Source: Micrococcales bacterium UBA7469
GTDB lineage: Bacteria; Actinomycetota; Actinomycetes; Actinomycetales; Microbacteriaceae
Assembly: GCA_002479805.1 (NCBI GenBank)
Contig: DLPB01000011.1
Coordinates: forward strand, 72,720-117,109
Length of the DNA: 44,390 nt
Direction of reading: 5' to 3'
Below the pieces are notes generated by a model. The model had not been told where the DNA came from, did not search any database, and was given only the letters and a program-made list of their open reading frames with translations. Numbering within the stretch: the stretch's first letter is position 1; the number at the start of each line of letters is the position of its first letter. This document shows, piece after piece, positions 6,031 through 14,790 of this stretch. The position numbers and the translations under genes are program-made.

Positions 6031-8910
6031 GTGGTAGAAAAGTCATCGCTATTTGCTCAGGACGCAATTCGCGCAGCCCAGCAAAACGACTACGAGTTTT
6101 TAGCTCAAATCACAGCCGGCGAACATCTAGTTCTCGGTTCACCGGGTTCGGGTAAGACATCTGCCCTGCGAAACCTAGTTGCCCGTCTCGAAGAACAAGT
6201 TCCCGTAGCTCAGATTTTGGTTTTGACTCCCACTAGGCGAGCGGCCACCGCACTGCGTGATCTGATCGCGCTGGATAGCAAAAAGCCGGCTGAGGCGCCT
6301 CGAGCCCAATCGATCACCGGATTTGCCTTTGCGCAAATCCAAGAGCGTTCTCCAAATGGCAGATTGCTCTCCGGAGCTATGCAGCAGAAGATTTTGCGCG
6401 ATTTGATTGCGCTTTCGCCAGCCAGCCCTTGGGGATATGACCTGCAAACCATCGGGCTGCAGGGCTTTGTTCAAGAAGTTCGAGATTTGCTCGCGGTATG
6501 CATTGAACATCGACTCACCAGCGATGCGCTCGCCAAACTTGCCGAAAAATTCGATCACCGCGGCCTTGCTATCGCCAGCGAGTTGCTTCCCTCCTACTTT
6601 GATGCCCTGGAGCGCGAAGGGCTTATTGATCCCTCGCAGCTACTGATCAATGCTGCCGAGGTCTATGCACCGAACTACAAGTGGGTGTTGGTTGATGATG
6701 CGCAAGATCTCTCCCGCGCAGGTCTAGCCCTGGTGGCAAAACTGTCAAAGACCGCAAATGTTGTGCTGTTTGGCGATCCGGATGCATCGGTGCTTGGCTT
6801 TCGATCTGGCGTCCAAGAAGGTTTCGTGGGGGAGTTTCGGTTAGCGAAAAGGCACTACCTAGCCTCAAAATCGGCATTTGGCAGCTCGCTAGCCAAGCTG
6901 GCCGCCAAGTTGCCGCCGCAGTTGGCAGGCCCGCAACGCCCCAAGCCATCTGATCGAGCATTGCCTCTCACGACTGCGCTTTTCGACAATCAAATTTCGG
7001 AAGCCGATTGGCTGGCCAGTGAAATTAGACAGCGAAGAATGCGACTGGGCCTTTCCTGGAACGACTTCGCGGTAGTTGCCAGAACTAGGGTCCAGTTGGA
7101 TCAGTTAGCCTCCGCGCTAGCCGCCAGAGATGTGCCCGTGAAGATTGTGGGAAGTTCAACCGCACTGCGCGATCAGCCAATGGCGAGGGCAATTCTGGAG
7201 ACCGCAAAGTTAGCGATGCTGGCAAGCGATCAAGAAGCCGTGATGCAGGTCCTGGACTCAGCAATTTTCGGCTTCGACAGCATTGCAATCAGAAGGCTAA
7301 AGCGGCAACTGGCCCAGCTGCCGGAATTTGATGACGTCCCAAGTGCAGAGCTGTTGGTCGCCGCACTCAGGGTCGATATTGAGCCCACCAGCGTCGAACT
7401 TCGCAAGTTTGCCACCCTGGTCCAATTGATTAGGACGCTAGAGCAGCTTTCGGAGGCAAGTTCCCATGAACTTATCTCGGCGGTCTGGGCCGCTGTCGAT
7501 CAAAAGTCGCTTGAGGCCCTATCGCGAGGCTCATCAGAGATTGCGCTGGCTGCAAACCGAGCGCTGGATTCGGCCCTGGAGCTATTCGCTGCGGCGCAGC
7601 GCTTTGATGCCAACCAGCTGGGAACCGCACGAGAGTTTGTGCTCTCGCAATTAGACCAGAGCGTTCCAGAGGATTCGCTGGCTGCGGAGGGACTGCGACC
7701 TGCGGTCTGTTTGACCACAGCGGCAGGTCTGGTGGATAGCAGTTTCCAGGTTGTGCTGCTGCCTCGACTGCAAGATGGCATCTGGCCTAATCTTCGACCT
7801 AGAACCTCGCTGCTGGGTGCAAGCTCACTGTCAGCCTTTCTCACCGGCAGGGTGCCCACTCCGAATCAGCCGGTGCGCTCCGAATTGGAGGATGAGGTTC
7901 GCTTCCTTTACAAGGCAATCGGCGCAGCTAACTCTGAAGTGGTCATGACCGCAATGGTTTCTCAAGAGGAACAGCCCTCGCAGTTCTTTCAGATGCTCGG
8001 TCTCGAGCCGGTTCGAGTCGACAGCCCGATCACCTTCGACCTCAGAAGGCTGGTGGGTCGATATCGAAACAAACTTGCTGGCGGCGATAGCACAGTCGCG
8101 CCGATGTTGGCGGCTCTCGCGCTGCTAAATGTACCCGGGGCACATCCGGAGAATTGGCAGGGGTTGCTTCCGATTTCCAGCTCAGAGAACCTCGTGCCGG
8201 AGGGCGAATCAATCCGATTCTCACCATCTCGACTCTCGGCGTTTGAAAAGTGCCCGGTGCACTGGTTCATTCAAAACTTTGGGGGTGATGGATCCGGCTT
8301 TGAAGCGTCGCTCGGAACCCTGCTGCATGCCGCTCTGGAGGCCTCCAGCAATCAGGGGGAGCTGGAGCAATTTGTAGAGAGTAACTGGCACACCTTGGAG
8401 TTTGAAGCGAGCTGGCAAGCTAGTGGCCAAAAACGTAAAGCCCTAAATATGGTTGCCGCGCTCGGTCAGTACCTGAGGGATGCCGGCGAATTGGTAACCG
8501 CAGAGCAAAAGTTTGAGTTCTCAATCGGCCGTCTGGTTATCGCCGGAAAGATTGACCGGGTTGAAAAGACCGCCGAGGGTGGTTTGCGAGTGGTGGATCT
8601 AAAAACCGGCAAACCTCCAACCGCGCAAGAGGTGCTGGACCATAGGCAACTGGCGGTTTATCAACTCGCGGTCAGGTCTCAGTATGGCGAGCAGTCAACC
8701 AGTGGCCGCATTGTCTCGGTTGGGGATCAAAAGCTAAAGGTGTTAGATCAACCGGGGTTGGAAGGCGAGATCGAGAAAGCGCTGCATGATCTTTTGCTCA
8801 GAGTCGAATCTGGTGCCGGCGGCAGCAGTTTTATTGCCGAGGTGGCGGATCACTGCAGTGCAGATGCCAACTGCCAACTCTTGATCTCTAAGTTGGTGAC
8901 CAGTGATTAG
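6031..8910 (+). CDS. adnA: AdnA-like helicase-nuclease subunit
   Basis: A 959-residue UvrD/RecB-superfamily protein with a C-terminal RecB-like nuclease, the first subunit of the actinobacterial DNA end-resection machine AdnAB. Visible: Walker A GSPGSGKT at about 36-43, motif II VLVDDAQDLS at about 215-224 (DDAQ rather than DEAQ), motif III GDPDASVLGFRSG at about 247, and the nuclease core GKIDRVEK (about 840) with VVDLKTGK (about 854-861). A cysteine in FEKCPVHWF (about 741) and C-x5-C near the C-terminus (about 942 and 948) recall the 4Fe-4S cluster cysteines of AddB-type nucleases, but one of the usual four is missing. Assignment as AdnA rather than AdnB rests on gene order. It overlaps the next gene by eight bases. 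Confidence 0.85.
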   Translation: MVEKSSLFAQDAIRAAQQNDYEFLAQITAGEHLVLGSPGSGKTSALRNLVARLEEQVPVAQILVLTPTRRAATALRDLIALDSKKPAEAPRAQSITGFAFAQIQERSPNGRLLSGAMQQKILRDLIALSPASPWGYDLQTIGLQGFVQEVRDLLAVCIEHRLTSDALAKLAEKFDHRGLAIASELLPSYFDALEREGLIDPSQLLINAAEVYAPNYKWVLVDDAQDLSRAGLALVAKLSKTANVVLFGDPDASVLGFRSGVQEGFVGEFRLAKRHYLASKSAFGSSLAKLAAKLPPQLAGPQRPKPSDRALPLTTALFDNQISEADWLASEIRQRRMRLGLSWNDFAVVARTRVQLDQLASALAARDVPVKIVGSSTALRDQPMARAILETAKLAMLASDQEAVMQVLDSAIFGFDSIAIRRLKRQLAQLPEFDDVPSAELLVAALRVDIEPTSVELRKFATLVQLIRTLEQLSEASSHELISAVWAAVDQKSLEALSRGSSEIALAANRALDSALELFAAAQRFDANQLGTAREFVLSQLDQSVPEDSLAAEGLRPAVCLTTAAGLVDSSFQVVLLPRLQDGIWPNLRPRTSLLGASSLSAFLTGRVPTPNQPVRSELEDEVRFLYKAIGAANSEVVMTAMVSQEEQPSQFFQMLGLEPVRVDSPITFDLRRLVGRYRNKLAGGDSTVAPMLAALALLNVPGAHPENWQGLLPISSSENLVPEGESIRFSPSRLSAFEKCPVHWFIQNFGGDGSGFEASLGTLLHAALEASSNQGELEQFVESNWHTLEFEASWQASGQKRKALNMVAALGQYLRDAGELVTAEQKFEFSIGRLVIAGKIDRVEKTAEGGLRVVDLKTGKPPTAQEVLDHRQLAVYQLAVRSQYGEQSTSGRIVSVGDQKLKVLDQPGLEGEIEKALHDLLLRVESGAGGSSFIAEVADHCSADANCQLLISKLVTSD

Positions 8911-11900
8911 ATTCAGTGCCGATCAGGTCTACCGGTTGCTTTCTGAGCATTCGCTCACCGCAGAACAGCGTGCTGTCGTCGAGGGTGCTGCCACCGACGC
9001 TCCAACCCTGGTGATTGCCGGTGCCGGCAGTGGTAAGACCGAACTAATGACGGTAAGAGTGCTTTATCTGATTGCAAACTCACTGGCGTTACCAAGTGAA
9101 ATTTTGGGACTTACCTTCACTCGCAAAGCAGCCAGTGAGCTTTCTGCCAGAGTCAATCAGGCGCTCTATAAATTGCGAGAGAGCGAGATGTGGCCGCAAG
9201 AACTGGGCCAGGACTTCACTCCGCCTAACATCACCACTTATAACTCATTCGGAAACGACATCTTTAGAAAGCTGTCGCTTGCGGTTGGTTATGAATCGGA
9301 CGCCACTTTGCTAACCGAGGCAAGTTCGGTTGCGCTGGCCGACGAGCTGGTTCGAAACCTAAAGGGTGAGCTTCATCACAACCTGGAAGATTGGGATCGC
9401 ACCAAGGATTATCTGATCGAGTTGATTCTGGCTTTGGCGGCCGAGGTGACCGACAATCAGAGCAATAGCGGAGCAATGATCGATGAGCTTCAGAATTTCA
9501 TTGCTCACATTTCGGCACTGCCCAAATCTGATAGAGGAGAGCCGGGACAGTTCCAATACATCACCGACCTGATTGCAGCGGCAAACCTAAATGTCCTAGT
9601 TGCGAATTTGGTTTCTGAATACTTGGAATTGAAAAAGCGTCGCAACCTAGTTGATTTTTCGGATCAGGTTGCACTTGCGCTTTCGGCGCTTCCTCAAAAG
9701 TTCGATCACGGTTACCGCTTCGTGCTGCTAGACGAATACCAGGACACCTCAAGCATTCAAACCCAGTTGTTAGCCAAACTGTTTTGGGGTCAGCCGGTTT
9801 TAGCTGTAGGAGATCCGAATCAGGCAATTTACGGCTGGCGGGGGGCCAGCAGCAACAACCTGCTTGGTTTCCACGCCGATTTTGGTTCAGCTCAAGCCAC
9901 CACATTCCAGCTTTCAAAATCATGGCGATCGGGCCAAGCGGTGGTGGATGCTGCCAATCGGCTCACCGAGCCACTCAATGCCGCACAGCCACAGTTGGCC
10001 CCGGTAACTCTTACGCCGGGCGATCCAGCTAAGGTCAACCGGGTCACCGCCGAAGTGTTTCAAGACGAGCTGTCCGAGGCTGAGGCAGTAGCCGGCTGGT
10101 TCGCAGACCAGCTCAATAGCGATACCTCCGCCGCTTTGCTATTGCGGACAAAAGCCAGCATGCAGCTGTATGCCAAAGCGCTAGCCGCGCGAGGCCTTCC
10201 CGTTGAAGTAACTGGACTTTCTGGGTTGCTGCAATTGCCCGAGGTAATGGATTTGATTGCGGCACTGAATGTGATTCAAAGGCCTGAGTCGGGAGCGCAG
10301 CTGATGCGATTGCTCTCCGGGGCCAAGTGGCGAGTCGGTCCGCGGGACCTTGCCGAACTAAGTGATCTAGCGAAGCGATTGACCCGTATTCGTTCAGAAG
10401 TGACGGCCTCGGCGCCGGTAACCATCATCGAGGCGCTCGATGAGCTAGCAAAGCCGCAGGCTTTGGAGCGATCGAAATTCTCAGAACTCGGTGGGCCGCG
10501 TTTAGTTCAAGCTGCCAAGCTGTTGCGCAGGATGCGAGCGACCGCCAATTTGGGCTTGGCGCAATTTGCTTGGGTGGTGGCTAGAGAGCTTGACATCGAT
10601 ATCGAACTGTTTGCTCATTCGCAACAGCCAAATCCACTTGCCAATCTCGAAGCCTTTATTTCGCGAATTGCCGAATATGAGCAGTCTTCGCTGCGGCCGT
10701 CGCTCAGCGGTCTGCTTTCCTGGCTAGATTACGCCAGCGAGCGAGAGAATTTTGAGCTTCCTAAGACCGGAGCTAAAAAAGGCGTGGTTCAGATCATGTC
10801 GGTTCACGCTGCCAAGGGCTTGGAGTGGGATGTTGTGGCCCTCGCACAACTCAACAAGGGAGCCTTTCCGGTCGAGGGAAGAGGCGCTAAGGGCTGGTTA
10901 GCCGCCGGTAAGTTGCCATTCAAACTACGCGGCGATGCCAATGTGCTACCGGCATTTGAATACACCGGAGCAACTAACCAAAAAGAGGTCAAGGCCCGCT
11001 ATGAAGAGTTCCAGGAGCAAAACCGGGTAAAGCAACTTGCCGAAGAGCGCCGGCTCGCGTACGTTGCGGTAACTAGAGCCAGAAGGTCCCTGCACATCAC
11101 CGCTTCCCACTACAAAGTGGGTAACAAAAAACCCAGAGAGCTATCTGAATTCCTGATTGAACTGCTCGAATCTGGCCTGGTTGAACGGCAGGGCAATATC
11201 CCAGAGGCATTAGATTCAAATCCGCTGGAAAACCTGAAGGAGCAGCTGGTTTGGCCATTTGACCCACTTGGGCAAAAGCGTCCCAGGTTGGAGCAGGCAG
11301 CAACGAAAGTTGTTGAGGCGAAGCCGGCAAACTTATCTGAGTTCACTGAGTTAGCGCTTTTGCTGGAGGAGCGTGAGCGGGGTAACTGGCTCGCCGCCCC
11401 CAAGCTTCCGGTGCGGCTTAGTGCTTCAAAACTTATGCAATTGATTTTGCAGCCAAAAGACTTTGCCGAATATCTGACCCGTCCCGTGCCGCAGTTATTC
11501 AGTGCCACAGCCCAACGTGGCACTGATTTTCACCGACTGCTGGAAGACCGCTGGCGGCTGGGAATCGAGTTAGCAGAGCAGGATTGGGCCGAAGAGGATC
11601 TTGACCTGAAGGTGAATTTTGAAAATTCAAAATTTGCCACTCTCACCCCTGAATTTGTAGAGCAGTCCATTGAATTTGAACTTGGCGGGTTGATTGTGGT
11701 CTGCAAAATCGATGCAATCTTCAACATCTCTGGTGAATACCAGGTGGTGGATTGGAAGTCCGGGTCTTCGCCAAAGGATCAAGCCGAGCTAGAGGCGCGC
11801 GCTATCCAACTTGCACTTTATCGGCTGGCGTTTTCGAAGTGGCAAGGGGTTGGTTTGGAGCGAGTCAGGGCATCGTTCTTCTTTGCCGGCGACGGCAAGG

Positions 11901-11980
11901 AGGTCACTCCCGTGCAGCTACCGACAGAGCAGGAATTGGTAGCGGCAATTGAAGCGGCTAGAACAGCTCGTCGGGACTAG
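8903..11980 (+). CDS. adnB: AdnB-like helicase-nuclease subunit
   Basis: A 1025-residue UvrD-type helicase fused to a RecB-like nuclease, the partner of the preceding subunit. Motifs are complete: Q-motif region LTAEQRAVV, Walker A GAGSGKT (about 40-46), FTRKAA, DEYQD (about 277), GDPNQAIYGWRGAS, IMSVHAAKGLEWD, YVAVTRARRSL. The C-terminal nuclease core shows CKIDAIFN and VVDWKSG (about 947-953). An intact motor here against a changed motif II in its partner fits the known division of labour, in which AdnB is the main motor. The start is GTG inside the end of adnA (8-base overlap), so translation is coupled. Its 3' end overlaps the convergent phosphotransferase-fold gene by 23 bases. Confidence 0.9.
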   Translation: MIRFSADQVYRLLSEHSLTAEQRAVVEGAATDAPTLVIAGAGSGKTELMTVRVLYLIANSLALPSEILGLTFTRKAASELSARVNQALYKLRESEMWPQELGQDFTPPNITTYNSFGNDIFRKLSLAVGYESDATLLTEASSVALADELVRNLKGELHHNLEDWDRTKDYLIELILALAAEVTDNQSNSGAMIDELQNFIAHISALPKSDRGEPGQFQYITDLIAAANLNVLVANLVSEYLELKKRRNLVDFSDQVALALSALPQKFDHGYRFVLLDEYQDTSSIQTQLLAKLFWGQPVLAVGDPNQAIYGWRGASSNNLLGFHADFGSAQATTFQLSKSWRSGQAVVDAANRLTEPLNAAQPQLAPVTLTPGDPAKVNRVTAEVFQDELSEAEAVAGWFADQLNSDTSAALLLRTKASMQLYAKALAARGLPVEVTGLSGLLQLPEVMDLIAALNVIQRPESGAQLMRLLSGAKWRVGPRDLAELSDLAKRLTRIRSEVTASAPVTIIEALDELAKPQALERSKFSELGGPRLVQAAKLLRRMRATANLGLAQFAWVVARELDIDIELFAHSQQPNPLANLEAFISRIAEYEQSSLRPSLSGLLSWLDYASERENFELPKTGAKKGVVQIMSVHAAKGLEWDVVALAQLNKGAFPVEGRGAKGWLAAGKLPFKLRGDANVLPAFEYTGATNQKEVKARYEEFQEQNRVKQLAEERRLAYVAVTRARRSLHITASHYKVGNKKPRELSEFLIELLESGLVERQGNIPEALDSNPLENLKEQLVWPFDPLGQKRPRLEQAATKVVEAKPANLSEFTELALLLEERERGNWLAAPKLPVRLSASKLMQLILQPKDFAEYLTRPVPQLFSATAQRGTDFHRLLEDRWRLGIELAEQDWAEEDLDLKVNFENSKFATLTPEFVEQSIEFELGGLIVVCKIDAIFNISGEYQVVDWKSGSSPKDQAELEARAIQLALYRLAFSKWQGVGLERVRASFFFAGDGKEVTPVQLPTEQELVAAIEAARTARRD

Positions 11981-13094
11981 GTTCGGTATTTTGGTCGCCT
12001 TCAGCAGGCGCTTCCGCGTCGATTCCGGCAACCTCGTCAAAGATCGAAGCAGCGGTAACTTCTTCGTCCGCTAGTTCTTCTGCTTCTTCGATAACTTCAA
12101 TCGCTGCAAACTCCTGAGTTGGAGTGGCGGTCGGGATGATTGCAGCGGCGGCAGCCAATCCAACAAAGCTGGTGGCGGTTAGATCCTTCAGGTTTCCAGC
12201 CTCCAGGTTGTCCTTTAGCTCAGCAAGTAGTTCTTCAGCCTGCTTGATCTGCTCGGCATCGCCCACGGCCAGACAGTGCAGTAGCCAAGTCCCGAGTTCT
12301 AGCTCAGAGTAGAGCATCGCGCGCTGGGCAAAGTTTTCATCGGCTGATGGTCGGGCTGCTCGGTAGTGCAGCATGGCATCTTCGAAGGTTGATGGCAGCG
12401 CACCGCCAGAAAGCCAGCGGAAATCTTCGGCAGGATCGCCAATTGACAGTGCGTTCCAGTTCGTCAGGCCTACGACCTGCTGGCCGTTAATCATCACTGC
12501 ATCCGAACTGAGTGCACCGTGAGTGATAGTCGCGTGGAAGCGGAATAGTCCAATATCTTCCAGCGCCTGCTCCCAGCGGCTGAGCAGTTGAGCCGGAACC
12601 TTTCCGGTGGCGGCCATGCGATCAAGTTCTGCAACCTTTTGCTGCAAGATCGCAGCTGAGTCATATTGCGGAAGGCCGGAGTCGGCTATGGCCTCAACCG
12701 GAAGTGAGTGCAAGGCAGCGAGAGCTTCACCGAAAGACTTAGAGAAGGGCCCTGGGCCCAGGCGCGATAGGTCTGGGTTGGAACCTTCGAGAAGGGTGAA
12801 CAAAACACCGGTTGTGCCATCGCTGTCCCTAGTCTGACCAAGCGCCTCTGGAATTTCAAAAGGTAGTTTGGATGCCAGTCGACGCATCGACTGCACCACC
12901 ATCTGCTCGGTTGCTAGTTCGCTGATGCCTGCCGCGTTCGCCGGCATCTTGAACTCATAAGATTGCCCATCCGCACTCCAAAGTCGAAGAGTCTCGACAT
13001 CAGGGTTGGAGTCAACTTTTAGGTAGTGCCGGAAGTTTTTTCCAGGCGAAGCATCGGCTGCCAGTGCAGCTAAAATCAGAGCAGGTCGTCCCAC
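11958..13094 (-). CDS. APH-fold protein with degenerate active site (probable pseudokinase)
   Basis: A 378-residue protein of the aminoglycoside/macrolide phosphotransferase fold. The Brenner-motif region reads HGALSSDAV (H192-V200) where active enzymes have HGDxxxxN, so both the catalytic Asp and the metal-binding Asn are replaced by Ala. The following GLTNWN (209-214) stands where a DFG-like Asp is expected (IDW in relatives). The structural motif GDPAEDFRWL is kept. A long acidic tail (about 330-378, rich in Glu/Asp/Ala) follows a hydrophobic stretch at about 308-320. Active kinase function is unlikely; a regulatory or binding role is inferred. The GTG start has TAACCT seven bases upstream. 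It is divergent from the uvrD2-like gene and lies between two DNA-repair genes. Confidence 0.75.
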   Translation of the reverse strand: MGRPALILAALAADASPGKNFRHYLKVDSNPDVETLRLWSADGQSYEFKMPANAAGISELATEQMVVQSMRRLASKLPFEIPEALGQTRDSDGTTGVLFTLLEGSNPDLSRLGPGPFSKSFGEALAALHSLPVEAIADSGLPQYDSAAILQQKVAELDRMAATGKVPAQLLSRWEQALEDIGLFRFHATITHGALSSDAVMINGQQVVGLTNWNALSIGDPAEDFRWLSGGALPSTFEDAMLHYRAARPSADENFAQRAMLYSELELGTWLLHCLAVGDAEQIKQAEELLAELKDNLEAGNLKDLTATSFVGLAAAAAIIPTATPTQEFAAIEVIEEAEELADEEVTAASIFDEVAGIDAEAPAEGDQNTEPSPDELF

Positions 13095-13161
13095 AACTCA
13101 AAGGTTAGACGGTCAAAGCCCAGCAAGCGGTCAATGCCACGCGAACCAAGAGGATTCCAAA

Positions 13162-14790
13162 TTGAACCCGGACCAGACTCCAGTCGACTTCCTCGCTGAA
13201 TTAGACGACGAGCAACGGGTTGCAGCCGAAGCTTTGCTTGGCCCGGTTTGCATAATTGCCGGAGCTGGAAGTGGAAAGACCAGAACCATCTCGCATCGAA
13301 TCGCTCACGGTATCGAAACCGGCGTCTACACCGCCAACCGCGTCCTCGCACTTACTTATACCAATAGAGCGGCCAGCGAATTGCGCTCCAGAATGCGCGA
13401 TCTCGGTGCGCCGGGGGTGCAGGTGCGAACCTTTCACTCGGCGGCCCTGAGCCAACTGCAGTTCTTTTGGCCGCAGCTCACTGAAACTCTTGCCCCCAAG
13501 CTGGTGACAAACAAACTGCCAATTGTGCGCGATGCCCTAGATGAGCTGAAAATTCGTGTTGCTGATGACGAGCTTCGGTCGATAACCGCCGAAATCGAAT
13601 GGCTGAAATACGGACTTGTCAGCAGCGAGCAGTATCAAGATCTTGAGCGCAGCGCAGTTGCATCACTATCGAAAGACAAATTCCTCGAGGTGGCGGCCCG
13701 TTTTGAATCGCTGAAGCAACAGCGACGAGTTGCCGACTGGGAAGATGTGCTACTGCTCACCACCGGTATGTTGCGAAATGAGCCGCGAATGCTCGCTCAC
13801 GTTCAGCAGCAGTACCGGCACTTCACGGTAGATGAGTATCAAGACATCTCTCCACTGCAGCAATCGCTTTTGGAAACCTGGCTGGGCGATCGCGAGGAGC
13901 TTTGCGTGGTTGGGGACCCTAGGCAAACCATTTACACCTTTGCTGGCGCTGACCCAAGTTTTCTAACCGGATTCCTAAACCGCTTTCCGAATGCTCAGCT
14001 GGTTGAACTCAATCGCAACTACCGCAGCAGTCCAGAAATTGTCTCGTTGGCAAATCGGATTTCAGAACATGGCGAACTCGAGGCTGTCCGGGTATTTAGT
14101 TCGAAGCCAACTTTGCAAAAATTCTCCAGCGCCAGTGCGGAGGCAAAGTGGCTTTCCCAGACCGTCTCAGATGCGATTCAGGCAGGAACCCCGGCCTCAG
14201 AAATCGCTGTGCTCGCTCGGATTAACTCGCAACTTGAGTTGGTCGAGCAAGAGCTCACCAAATTGGGGATCAAGTGTCAGGTCAGGGGAGTAGGCAGATT
14301 CTTCCGGCGACCAGAGATCATGCAGGCAATGGCAGCATTGCGCGCCTTGCAGGCCGGGCAATTGAATCATCCGCTATTTGCCGAGGTGAGTCAGATCCTC
14401 TCGGCCTTGGGCTGGAGCTCGAGGTCAGACGGCTCAGACAAGTGGTTGGGGTTGAACTGGTTTATCGAGGTGCTCGAGGAGTTTCCCTCCGATGTCTCGC
14501 TGGATGAATATCTGCGGGAATTGCAAGAGCGCGAGCGATCGGGTCACGAGCCGGTAATGGCTGCGGTGTCGCTGGCAACCATTCACGCCACCAAGGGTTT
14601 GGAATGGCAACTGGTCGCGCTCTGCGGTTTGAATCAGGGCTCTTTCCCGATCTCCTATGCGAAGACCAGCGCTGAACTTACGGAAGAGCGCAGATTGTTT
14701 TATGTCGGGGTTACTCGCGCGAAAGACCGGCTGCTGCTTTCGACTCAAGCCGACAAGCCAGCTTCTGATTTCCTAGCCTTAGTTTCCTAG
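13162..14790 (+). CDS. uvrD2: UvrD2-like DNA helicase lacking C-terminal domains
   Basis: A 542-residue superfamily 1A 3'-5' DNA helicase. Motifs: LDDEQRVAA, Walker A AGAGSGKT (33-40), DEYQD (about 224), GDPRQTIYTFAGAD, LNRNYRSS, IHATKGLEW (about 474) and YVGVTRAKDRLLLS near the end. Mycobacterial UvrD2 is about 700 residues, continuing into an HRDC domain and a tetracysteine region; this protein stops some 20 residues after motif VI and so lacks both. The gene order next to the E1-like, DUF2342 and PDZ-Lon genes supports UvrD2 rather than UvrD1/PcrA. It starts at TTG (13162) with AGGA eight bases upstream. The stop overlaps that of the next convergent gene in a shared CTAG. Confidence 0.85.
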   Translation: MNPDQTPVDFLAELDDEQRVAAEALLGPVCIIAGAGSGKTRTISHRIAHGIETGVYTANRVLALTYTNRAASELRSRMRDLGAPGVQVRTFHSAALSQLQFFWPQLTETLAPKLVTNKLPIVRDALDELKIRVADDELRSITAEIEWLKYGLVSSEQYQDLERSAVASLSKDKFLEVAARFESLKQQRRVADWEDVLLLTTGMLRNEPRMLAHVQQQYRHFTVDEYQDISPLQQSLLETWLGDREELCVVGDPRQTIYTFAGADPSFLTGFLNRFPNAQLVELNRNYRSSPEIVSLANRISEHGELEAVRVFSSKPTLQKFSSASAEAKWLSQTVSDAIQAGTPASEIAVLARINSQLELVEQELTKLGIKCQVRGVGRFFRRPEIMQAMAALRALQAGQLNHPLFAEVSQILSALGWSSRSDGSDKWLGLNWFIEVLEEFPSDVSLDEYLRELQERERSGHEPVMAAVSLATIHATKGLEWQLVALCGLNQGSFPISYAKTSAELTEERRLFYVGVTRAKDRLLLSTQADKPASDFLALVS

